A stretch of DNA of 7,569 nt from Clostridia bacterium. Lineage in GTDB: Bacteria; Bacillota; Clostridia; HGM11514. The notes under the pieces were generated by a model. That model did no database searches. It worked only from the letters and a program-made list of their open reading frames with translations, and was not told the origin of the DNA. This document shows positions 1 to 5,980 of this stretch, one piece after another. Both the position numbers and the translations under genes were made by a program. Within the stretch, counting starts at the first letter, position 1. Every line of letters starts with the position of its first letter. The DNA lies in contig CAAENE010000110.1 of NCBI GenBank assembly GCA_900757255.1, forward strand, positions 1 through 7,569, written 5' to 3'.

Positions 1-2544
1 CAACCGCCCTCTGATGTAGTTGGTTCAGATATCGAAGATATCGCAACTGTACTCGGCGGGTTAAATGTCATGGTTGGCGACGGCGACACCGGCAACTTTG
101 AAGGTGAAAATGCTATCAAACGTTCTGAATTTGCAAAAGTTGCTGTTGCTGCAATCGGCTTGACTGACCTTGCAAACAATTCATCCTGGGCAACTCACTT
201 CCCGGATGTTGTTAACAACCACTGGGCAAATGGTTTTATCAACGTTGCTACCACTCAGAAAATGGTATTCGGTGACAGCGAAGGTACCTTCCGTCCGGAC
301 GACAAAATCAGCGTTGCAGAAGCTCTTGCAATCGTTGTCAGAATGTTAGGGTATGAACCCTCTGCTCAAAGTAAAGGCGGATGGCCGGTAGGCTACAGTG
401 TTGTTGCGAACGAACTTGGCCTGACTAAGGGCATTTCCTTCACCAACAGCAGTGAGGTTAAACGTAGTGAGGTCGCAAAATTAGTTTACAATGCTCTGGA
501 AGTTAATTTGATGGAACAGGTTAATTTCGGAAGCGAAGGCGACAGATTTGAAGTTGTTGACAAAACAATCTTAAAAGACAAACTGGAAGTTGAAAAGAAA
601 TACGGTACTGTGACCGGTAACTACTTCACCAAACTTACTGACAAATCCAGCCTGAAAAAAGACGAAGTACAGATTGACGAAACAATCTATAAAACAAATG
701 ATTTAGACGCAGGCGAATTACTTGGACAGAAAGTTGTCTACTATGTTAATATCCCGAAAGGTTCTGAACAGAACCGCGTTATCGTTGTTCTGCCTGACAG
801 AAATGCGATGTCTACCAAAGAAATCAACGCTGAGGACATTAAAGATGTGACCGGCAATGTAATCAACTACTGGGAAGACAAAAACAATGATGACGAGACC
901 AGAGAAGCTAAATTAGCAGACGATTTTAACTTTATCTACAACATGCAGGCAGCAGAATATGAAGAAGACTTAATGGACATCAAATACGGCCATGTTTTCC
1001 TGATTGATGCTGACAACGACAACTACTATGACACTGTAATGGCTTATTCCTACGAAAATTACCTGGTTGACGAAGTATATGAAAGCACCGGCAAAATTTT
1101 CGATAAAAACAGCAAACCGGTTCTGAACCTGAATCCGAAAGACGATACCATCAAGTACGCTATGTTCAAAGATGGAAAAGAGTTTGAACTGAAAAACGTG
1201 CAGGAGTGGAACGTATTATCCGTTGCAAAATCTCAGGACGGTAAAAACTATCACATCTTAGTTTCTGACAAATATGTTACCGGTAAGGTTACAGAAATCT
1301 ATGAAAACATCGTGCACATTGACGATAAAGAGTACAAGGTTGCAGAAGACTATGAAGGAACTATCCAGCTCAACGACGAAGGTACTTTCTATCTGGCTGC
1401 AAACGGTAAAATTGCCGGCTTTGACGGTCGAATCAAACAGGCAGCAAACTATGGTTATCTGATCGACATCGTAAAATCTACTCCGATTGCCAGAAATGCT
1501 GACGCTGAAATCTTCACAACCGACGGTGAAAACAAAGTCATCAAAACAGCAAATAAAATCAGACTGAATGACGAATATGCTCTGACTCCGGCACAGCTGA
1601 TTGAAAAACTGTCGAACCATGGTTCAGTTACTTCTCAGCTCATCAGCTATGAAGTAAACGAAGAAGGACAGATTACCACAATCTTTACAGCACTCGACAA
1701 TACTGCAAACCAGAATCAGAACGAAAAGAACTTCTCTAAAGACGTTTCCGCAAGCGACCTTGTTTACAAGAGTGCTTCCGGCAAATTAGGCAAGTTCATC
1801 GTAAACGATAACACAATCGTATTTGAAATCGGCGATGACCCGGACAACTACGCTATCCGCGACAAGTCAATGTTCAAAAACGACAGCTCCTATGATGTTG
1901 ACATCTTTGACCTGGCTGAAGATTTATCCGCTAAGGTTATCGTAGTGAAAGGTTCTGACAGCCAGATTAACTCTGAACAGAGTATCGCGATTGTTGATAC
2001 TATCACAGAAACCAAAAACTCTGACAATCAGCTGGTTGACAAGCTGTATATGTACCAGGACGGCAAACGCATTTCTCTGCTGACCGCGGAAAAAGGAATT
2101 TTGGTGAAAGGAACTGCGGATGAAGAGGAAGAAGAGGATGAAGATGAAGGTCTTGGTGCAAGAGCCGTAAAAGCTCTGGAACAGGGTGACGTAATCCTCT
2201 ACAACAAGAATGCCAAAGGTGAAATCGATAAGATTACAGTTCTCTTTGATAAAGATACCAAAGACACTGAAGCAATCACAAACGTAGACAAAGATTTGAC
2301 CCTGGTTTACGGTAAGATCGACCGGAAGTTCTCCGGCAGCATCAATGTAACTGTAAACGATGCTCTGGCTGGCAACTACAACACCTCCGGTATCACCATC
2401 TACAGCTATGACAGCTCTAAAGCAGACGGACAGGTTAGCATTGCAGACGAGTCTGACTTGAACAAGTATGATGAATCCAATCCGAAACGCGTCCTGATCA
2501 GAATCTATCAAGACGAAGTGAAGGAAATGGTTATCATCAAATAA
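1..2544 (+). CDS. SLH-domain S-layer / cell-surface protein (5' end cut off by window)
   Basis: The reading frame is open from base 1, so the start and the expected signal peptide lie outside the window; 847 residues are visible and the ATG at 70 is internal. Three SLH domains come first, at visible residues about 4-55, 67-118 and 126-167. They carry the usual FxDVxxxWA and GDGxF features and KRSE/VAE variants of the TRAE motif that binds pyruvylated secondary wall polymer. The remaining ~680 residues are beta-rich, acidic and not recognised, with recurring short G-K/T-V-T-x-x-Y-like strands suggesting a repetitive fold. I see no cysteine at all, which is common in S-layer proteins. Ten acidic residues in a row lie at 2119-2148 (residues 707-716). 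The frame ends at TAA 2542-2544, just before a strong terminator. It is probably a structural S-layer protein, but an SLH-anchored protein of other function is possible because no enzymatic domain can be recognised. Confidence 0.88.
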   Translation, partial: QPPSDVVGSDIEDIATVLGGLNVMVGDGDTGNFEGENAIKRSEFAKVAVAAIGLTDLANNSSWATHFPDVVNNHWANGFINVATTQKMVFGDSEGTFRPDDKISVAEALAIVVRMLGYEPSAQSKGGWPVGYSVVANELGLTKGISFTNSSEVKRSEVAKLVYNALEVNLMEQVNFGSEGDRFEVVDKTILKDKLEVEKKYGTVTGNYFTKLTDKSSLKKDEVQIDETIYKTNDLDAGELLGQKVVYYVNIPKGSEQNRVIVVLPDRNAMSTKEINAEDIKDVTGNVINYWEDKNNDDETREAKLADDFNFIYNMQAAEYEEDLMDIKYGHVFLIDADNDNYYDTVMAYSYENYLVDEVYESTGKIFDKNSKPVLNLNPKDDTIKYAMFKDGKEFELKNVQEWNVLSVAKSQDGKNYHILVSDKYVTGKVTEIYENIVHIDDKEYKVAEDYEGTIQLNDEGTFYLAANGKIAGFDGRIKQAANYGYLIDIVKSTPIARNADAEIFTTDGENKVIKTANKIRLNDEYALTPAQLIEKLSNHGSVTSQLISYEVNEEGQITTIFTALDNTANQNQNEKNFSKDVSASDLVYKSASGKLGKFIVNDNTIVFEIGDDPDNYAIRDKSMFKNDSSYDVDIFDLAEDLSAKVIVVKGSDSQINSEQSIAIVDTITETKNSDNQLVDKLYMYQDGKRISLLTAEKGILVKGTADEEEEEDEDEGLGARAVKALEQGDVILYNKNAKGEIDKITVLFDKDTKDTEAITNVDKDLTLVYGKIDRKFSGSINVTVNDALAGNYNTSGITIYSYDSSKADGQVSIADESDLNKYDESNPKRVLIRIYQDEVKEMVIIK

Positions 2545-2557
2545 GGAACGATATCAT

Positions 2558-2595
2558 AAAACCGGAAGGGCTTAGCCCTTCCGGTTTTTCTATTT
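2558..2595 (+). terminator. Rho-independent terminator of the SLH gene, possibly bidirectional
   Basis: A perfect 14-bp stem (2558-2571 with 2575-2588) with a TTA loop is followed by a T-rich tail, TTTTTCTATTTTT. It starts 13 bases after the SLH stop codon. The stem begins with AAAA, which becomes UUUU in the opposite direction, and bofA converges from the right and stops at 2600. One hairpin may therefore serve both strands, with the plus direction clearly the stronger. Confidence 0.92.
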
Positions 2596-2599
2596 TTGA

Positions 2600-2857
2600 T
2601 TAAAGCAGGAATTGTAAAACGAGCAGGAATGCTACCGAGGGTATTCCCAAAATACCGCTGATCAAAATAGTAAACAAATTAATTCCAATATGTACGCCGA
2701 AAAAACCGCCGATGTAATTTGCTGCAAGCAGCAAGATCAGGCCAAATATCGAGTTCAGTATAAGCTTGACCATCCAGCCCAGCGGCTTTTTAAATATAAA
2801 AATAAACAACAGAATGATTAAGATACCAAATACTATGGCAAAACTGTATTCTCCCAT
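2600..2857 (-). CDS. bofA: BofA-family pro-sigma-K processing inhibitor
   Basis: This 85-residue membrane protein has the size of Bacillus subtilis BofA (87). It has hydrophobic segments at about 5-22, 30-48 and 55-84, and the family's C-terminal pattern of IN..T...GILGIPSV at 59-75. Asn47, Asn60 and Thr63 keep the spacing of N48, N61 and T64, which I recall as important in B. subtilis BofA. In B. subtilis, BofA with SpoIVFA holds the SpoIVFB protease inactive in the outer forespore membrane until engulfment is complete. Many Clostridia keep BofA without a clear SpoIVFA/FB pair, so the partner here is unknown. The ATG at 2857 has a strong GGAGGAG (2868-2874) ten bases upstream. The gene lies 64 bases behind the DUF2508 gene, probably on one transcript. 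Family assignment is firm, exact role inferred. Confidence 0.88.
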   Translation of the reverse strand: MGEYSFAIVFGILIILLFIFIFKKPLGWMVKLILNSIFGLILLLAANYIGGFFGVHIGINLFTILISGILGIPSVAFLLVLQFLL

Positions 2858-2921
2858 TGGATCAATTCTCCTCCGTTTTTATTTTTCTTTTGAATTTTTA
2901 TCCGGAAGTAGAAAATTGGAT

Positions 2922-3179
2922 TTATTCCGCAATTTTTTGCTGCCGGGCAAGCCGAGTCAGATAGTCGTATTTGACCTGTGCGGCCTTGAACTGATAAATA
3001 TAAAAATCCAATAGTTCCTGTTCGCTGACAGCATTATAATTGAGCATGGCATTGTCCATTTCTCGTTTTGTTTTTTCGATTTCCTCTGACAGGCAATAGC
3101 CGGTTTCTGGATTTACAGCAAATACAATATCTGCAATTTTATCCATTAAGGTTTTATTATTTTTGGTTTGTTTCTCCAT
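2922..3179 (-). CDS. DUF2508 (YaaL-type) small protein
   Basis: This 85-residue, soluble, charged and almost wholly helical protein has no signal peptide or membrane segment. Its central part (about residues 31-78) has the family pattern of E-I-E-x-x-K-R-E, then N-x-V-x-E-x-E-L-x-D-F-Y-I-Y, then K-A-A-Q-x-K-Y-x-Y-L. It is the DUF2508 family, typified by YaaL next to bofA in B. subtilis, and its function is unknown. The ATG at 3179 has a very strong GGGGAGG (3188-3194) eight bases upstream. It directly precedes bofA, the order known from many Firmicutes, where recR usually lies just upstream; here that place is taken by about 570 non-coding bases and then the dap operon. Co-occurrence with bofA hints at a sporulation-linked or constitutive helper role, but nothing in the protein shows one. 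Confidence 0.85.
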   Translation of the reverse strand: MEKQTKNNKTLMDKIADIVFAVNPETGYCLSEEIEKTKREMDNAMLNYNAVSEQELLDFYIYQFKAAQVKYDYLTRLARQQKIAE

Positions 3180-3203
3180 GCACTGTACCTCCCCGGCCGA
3201 GTT

Positions 3204-3220
3204 CTTTCCAAGCTGGAAAG
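3204..3220 (-). other. Small hairpin in the DUF2508-bofA leader
   Basis: A 7-bp inverted repeat (3204-3210 with 3214-3220) with a 3-base loop lies nine bases upstream of the GGGGAGG ribosome binding site. It has no U-tract and so is not a terminator. It could stabilise the 5' end or modulate translation, or it could be chance. Confidence 0.35.
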
Positions 3221-3303
3221 TATTTGAAATTTGTATCTAATAACAGTATAGTCAAGCCATGGGGAAAATATACATCATTTCGGCGGGGGAGAGAACTTCT
3301 ATT

Positions 3304-3428
3304 TTATTTTTCTTTCAGATAATCGCCTGCAAGAATGGCGTAACATGCCGCGTCGTTTGCCTAGTTATTACAAAGGGGCGCAGCAGCAAACGCTCTGTTT
3401 CTATTTTTACAGTGCCTAAATGGTTCAT
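3304..3428 (-). pseudogene. Internally deleted relic of a GNAT (RimJ/RimL-type) acetyltransferase
   Basis: On the minus strand an ATG at 3428, with GGAGG (3439-3443) ten bases upstream, opens a peptide beginning MNHLGTVKIETERLLLRPF. That is the characteristic N-terminus of RimJ/RimL-type N-acetyltransferases, ending in the ETERLxLRPF strand. After about 22 codons the similarity stops. From 3360, in a different frame, the sequence reads ANDAACYAILAGDYLKEK and then TAA at 3304-3306, which resembles the C-terminal YAILAxDY tail of the same family. A complete member has about 170-185 residues, so roughly 400 bases of the middle, including the acetyl-CoA-binding core, are gone and the halves are out of frame. 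The good ribosome binding site shows that it was once an expressed gene. The identification rests on two short stretches read by eye. No product can be functional. Confidence 0.66.
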
Positions 3429-3604
3429 GGTAATCAGCCTCCTTCTTACTATAGAAAAGCGGCAAAAACATTTGTTTTTGCCGTCAGCGTGTCGGTAAAC
3501 CTATCGGCACGCTGGCAGATGTTGAAAAAGGAAGGGATATTTTCGCAAAACAAATTCGTCGGCGTACAGGGGTACGGTAGAGTTTGTTTTGCGGAAAAGC
3601 AAGC

Positions 3605-3642
3605 AATGCCGCGGAAAATCCGATGTTTTCTGCGGCATTTTT
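3605..3642 (+). terminator. Terminator-like hairpin inside the repeat element
   Basis: A 14-bp stem (3605-3618 with 3626-3639, one G-U pair) with a 7-base loop runs into TTTTT at 3638-3642, followed by ATCCTTTT. This is a good intrinsic terminator on the plus strand, yet no plus-strand gene lies upstream. On the minus strand, where the dap operon is read, the tail is TGCTTGCTTTT, which is weaker but might still help to end that transcript. Confidence 0.5.
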
Positions 3643-3715
3643 ATCCTTTTAAAATATCTGCAATTGCTTCTTGCTTTTATCATGCTTGCGGTAGACCGAC
3701 TTTTTCGACAGTCTG

Positions 3716-3742
3716 GTGGCAAAAACATTTTGTTTTTGCCGC
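3716..3742 (-). terminator. Hairpin just after the dap operon, weak terminator candidate
   Basis: A perfect 10-bp stem (3718-3727 with 3731-3740) with a 3-base loop lies about ten bases after the ACT-protein stop codon. The run of five U sits inside the stem rather than after it, so it is not a standard intrinsic terminator. It is nevertheless the first strong structure met by the operon transcript and may define its 3' end. It doubles as the right end of the repeat element. Confidence 0.35.
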
Positions 3743-3751
3743 TTAATAAGG

Positions 3752-4204
3752 TTATGCTTTAAAATAATTTTTTAGAATTTCCTCTGCCTGGTCCACGTCT
3801 TTTTGTTCGAATAAAAGGGAAATGTCGACCTCGGAAGTCGTGATGGCAAGAATTTTAATGTCGGTATCCGCCAAAGCAGCAAAGGTTTTTCCGGCAACAC
3901 CCGGCATATCAATCATTTTTTCATTATAAATAGAAAGCTTTGCGCAGTCGCCATGAACATCCACCCGGATACCTTCTATTTTTTCTTTGAAAGATGCAAG
4001 AATTGGGACAACCTCTCCCATATCTTCATTATTTATCGTAAAGGACAAATTAATCAGGTTTTCCAGCGGCATAGTCTGCGAAATCATATCGACGTTGATT
4101 CCCTTATCTCCGATTTTTTGAAAGATGTCCCGCAGCGTTGGGGTTGTATTGGGGATTTTTCGCAGGGTAATCAATGCTACGTCATAAATCGTGGTTATAT
4201 CCAT
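3752..4204 (-). CDS. Stand-alone tandem ACT-domain protein, like the regulatory part of aspartokinase
   Basis: The protein has 150 residues and two ACT domains (about 10-78 and 86-148) but no kinase domain. GINVDMISQT (35-44), LSFTI (53-57) and ITTSEVDISLLFE (121-133) match the C-terminal regulatory half of LysC aspartokinases, where tandem ACT domains bind lysine or threonine. The second domain keeps the MPGVAGKTF turn (100-108); the first has NTTPTLRDIF instead of the usual PG turn. ATG 4204 is chosen because GAGGTGA (4210-4216) lies five bases upstream; a TTG at 4228 is in frame but would overlap dapB and lacks a good site. It follows dapB by 16 bases and is the last gene of the lysine-riboswitch operon. 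B. subtilis aspartokinase II has a beta subunit equal to this region, made from an internal start in lysC, so this may be a separately encoded equivalent. That role is inferred. Confidence 0.84.
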   Translation of the reverse strand: MDITTIYDVALITLRKIPNTTPTLRDIFQKIGDKGINVDMISQTMPLENLINLSFTINNEDMGEVVPILASFKEKIEGIRVDVHGDCAKLSIYNEKMIDMPGVAGKTFAALADTDIKILAITTSEVDISLLFEQKDVDQAEEILKNYFKA

Positions 4205-4209
4205 TATCG

Positions 4210-4216
4210 TCACCTC
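4210..4216 (-). promoter_or_regulatory. Ribosome binding site deciding the ACT-protein start
   Basis: GAGGTGA on the minus strand, five bases before ATG 4204. It overlaps the region that would be coding if the in-frame TTG at 4228 were used, and so favours the 150-residue protein. Confidence 0.7.
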
Positions 4217-4220
4217 TTTG

Positions 4221-4982
4221 TTATTCAATTTCTGATAACAATGCGTTCATATCATATAGTCCGGCAGGCTTACCTACCATGAATTGGGCAGCTGAAACTG
4301 CTCCGATGGCAAAGATTTCCTTGGATGCGGCGCTGTGCCGGATTTCAATCATTTCATCCCGGCCGGCAAACAATACATCGTGTTCGCCCACAATTGTGCC
4401 GCCGCGTACTGCGTGGATGCCGATTTCCTTTTTGTCCCTTTTTTTGCGTACCGAATGCCGGTCATATTCGTAATGATACGGCTGCGGCAGGACGCTGTTG
4501 ATTTCGTCCGCGATATACAGGGCGGTTCCGCTGGGAGCATCGATTTTCTGGTTGTGATGCTTTTCGATGATTTCAATATCGAAGTTTTCATAAAGTACCT
4601 TTGCCGCACGTTTGACCAGATCGGCCAAAAGGTTTACGCCCAGCGACATATTGGCTGAAAAGAACACCGGAACCCGTTTGCTGGTTTCAAACAGGGTGTT
4701 TTTCTGCTCCTGCGTCAGTCCGGTCGTTGCTATCACTGCCGGTATCTGTCTATTCTCTGCAAATTTCAGCAATGGCAGCAGTGCGCTGGGATGGGAAAAG
4801 TCAATGATGGCATCGGCTTCTCCTTCAAATTCGGACGGAGTACTGTAAATCGGGAAATCGTCATAAGCATCGGTTACCACATCGAAGCCGGCAACGATTT
4901 TCATGTTTTCCTTATTTTTCACAATCTGCGCAATGACCTTTCCCATTTTGCCGTTTGCGCCGCTTAACAGGATTTTTATCAT
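4221..4982 (-). CDS. dapB: 4-hydroxy-tetrahydrodipicolinate reductase
   Basis: This cytoplasmic enzyme of the diaminopimelate/lysine pathway reduces the DapA product with NAD(P)H to tetrahydrodipicolinate. The 253 residues are near the bacterial norm of about 250-270. The Rossmann loop GANGKMG is at 8-14, IDFSHP at 60-65 and TTG at 86-88. The catalytic/substrate block, E-K-H-H-N-Q-K-I-D-A-P-S-G-T, is at 140-153 with His142/His143 and Lys146. HAVRGG (190-195) and GEHDVLFAG (199-207) are the usual C-terminal motifs. ATG 4982 is preferred over an in-frame TTG at 4994 because GGAGG (4988-4992) lies five bases upstream and the protein then starts MIKILLSG, as family members do. It is 37 bases behind dapA and 16 ahead of the ACT-domain gene, so it sits inside the operon. 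Confidence 0.97.
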   Translation of the reverse strand: MIKILLSGANGKMGKVIAQIVKNKENMKIVAGFDVVTDAYDDFPIYSTPSEFEGEADAIIDFSHPSALLPLLKFAENRQIPAVIATTGLTQEQKNTLFETSKRVPVFFSANMSLGVNLLADLVKRAAKVLYENFDIEIIEKHHNQKIDAPSGTALYIADEINSVLPQPYHYEYDRHSVRKKRDKKEIGIHAVRGGTIVGEHDVLFAGRDEMIEIRHSAASKEIFAIGAVSAAQFMVGKPAGLYDMNALLSEIE

Positions 4983-5019
4983 TTGTACCTCCAACGTTCA
5001 GGCGTATCAAATATGTATT

Positions 5020-5910
5020 TTAAGAGAGTAGACCGTAATTTTTCAGCGCCTTCTTTAGTATTTCCAGATTTTTTTCTTCCATACTGCACAGCGGCAGGCG
5101 GAGCGGTCCAACCTCTTTGCCCATCAGGTTCAGAGCAGTTTTGACCGGAATCGGGTTGACCTCGCAGAACAACGCGTGGTTCAGCTCGGCTGCCTTTAGC
5201 TGCATTTTCCGGCTGGTCTCGATATCACCTTCAAAAAAGCTCTGGCACATTTGGTGCGTCTCCTTTGGCGCGATATTTGCCAATACAGAGATAACCCCTT
5301 TACTGCCGACCGATAACATAGGCAGGATGATATCGTCGTTGCCGGAATACACGTCGATTTTATCGCCGTATTTTGCGATGATATCCGTTGCAGCCGACAA
5401 GCTGCCGGAAGCTTCTTTGATTGCCGCGATATTCGGCAAATCTGCCAGTTTACCCAGTGTATCCAGTGCAATGCTCACACCTGTCCGGGAGGGGACATTA
5501 TACAATACAATCGGTATATCGACGCTTTCAGCAATGGCTTTAAAATGTTCATATAATCCTTTTTGAGTTGCCTTGTTATAATAAGGCGTCACATGCAGCA
5601 AGGCGTCTGCGCCTAATGCCTCGGATTCTTTGGACAGTTCGATGCCATGGCGTGTATCGTTGCTGCCGGCGCCTGCTATCACCGGAACCCGGCCGTTGAC
5701 CCGTTCGACTGTGTATGCGATTGCGGCTAAATGTTCGTCGTCCGGCATAGTCGCGCTTTCGCCTGTCGTTCCGCAGATGATAATAGCGTCTGTACCATTT
5801 TCGATCTGCCAGTCAATCAGTTCCGCTAATTTATCAAAATCGATTCCGTCTTTTGTGAACGGCGTTACAATTGCAACGCCTGAACCGGTAAAGATAGTCT
5901 CTTTTTTCAT
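5020..5910 (-). CDS. dapA: 4-hydroxy-tetrahydrodipicolinate synthase
   Basis: It condenses pyruvate with aspartate semialdehyde, the committed step to diaminopimelate and lysine; it is a cytoplasmic, normally tetrameric TIM-barrel enzyme. The 296 residues match the usual ~292. GTTGES is at 47-52 (Thr48/Thr49), VTPYYN at 107-112, LYNVPSRTG at 136-144 (Tyr137, Arg142) and the Schiff-base lysine Lys165 in AAIKEASG. SGNDD (189-193) and GVISV (205-209) line the active site. At the lysine-feedback site, Asn84 and His60 correspond to E. coli N80 and H56, but E84 is replaced by His88 and H53 by an acidic residue, so weak or no lysine inhibition is my inference. The ATG at 5910 has AGAAAGGT (5921-5928) ten bases upstream; the frame stays open further upstream but would run into asd. 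The gene is 70 bases after asd. Confidence 0.97.
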   Translation of the reverse strand: MKKETIFTGSGVAIVTPFTKDGIDFDKLAELIDWQIENGTDAIIICGTTGESATMPDDEHLAAIAYTVERVNGRVPVIAGAGSNDTRHGIELSKESEALGADALLHVTPYYNKATQKGLYEHFKAIAESVDIPIVLYNVPSRTGVSIALDTLGKLADLPNIAAIKEASGSLSAATDIIAKYGDKIDVYSGNDDIILPMLSVGSKGVISVLANIAPKETHQMCQSFFEGDIETSRKMQLKAAELNHALFCEVNPIPVKTALNLMGKEVGPLRLPLCSMEEKNLEILKKALKNYGLLS

Positions 5911-5956
5911 GTTCTGATTTACCTTTCTGACCCGAACAAAATCTTTTTCTGATTCC

Positions 5957-5978
5957 CTTTGCCGCGGGCCGGGCAAAG
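5957..5978 (-). other. Intercistronic hairpin between asd and dapA
   Basis: CTTTGCC (5957-5963) pairs with GGCAAAG (5972-5978) around a GC-rich 8-base loop, starting two bases after the asd stop codon. There is no U-tract on the minus strand, so it should not terminate the operon. This is the widest gap in the operon (70 bases), which suits an mRNA processing or 3'-end stability element for the asd part. Confidence 0.45.
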
Positions 5979-5980
5979 TT

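Larger units (their letters stand above)
3459..3742. repeat. Hairpin-rich element with matching outer ends, probably a non-coding dispersed repeat
   Basis: The segment begins with GCGGCAAAAACA (3459-3470) and ends with its exact reverse complement (3731-3742), giving 12-bp terminal inverted repeats. Each end is also its own hairpin: 3460-3469 with 3474-3483, and 3718-3727 with 3731-3740. Between them are a 13-bp hairpin with two wobble pairs (3485-3497 with 3502-3514), an 11-bp perfect stem (3544-3554 with 3583-3593) enclosing a smaller CGTAC/GTACG hairpin (3563-3576), and a 14-bp stem at 3605-3639. No frame looks like protein. I found no target-site duplication. The density of palindromes fits a MITE-like or REP-like intergenic repeat lying between the dap operon and the acetyltransferase relic. 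A cluster of terminators is the alternative. Confidence 0.55.

Noticed and set aside
1258..2511. Long minus-strand frames opposite the SLH gene (195 and 120 codons).
   Set aside because: They are shadows of a strongly biased coding strand, made possible by GAC/AAC-type codon use, and they lack ribosome binding sites.
3459..3742. CRISPR array, because similar short sequences recur.
   Set aside because: There are only two similar units, both palindromic and about 250 bases apart, with no regular repeat-spacer spacing.
3420..3746. Plus-strand 108-codon frame across the hairpin-rich region, and overlapping minus-strand frames.
   Set aside because: The frame runs through self-complementary repeats, has no ribosome binding site and gives a peptide rich in C, F and R with no domain. 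Such frames are typical of non-coding repeats.
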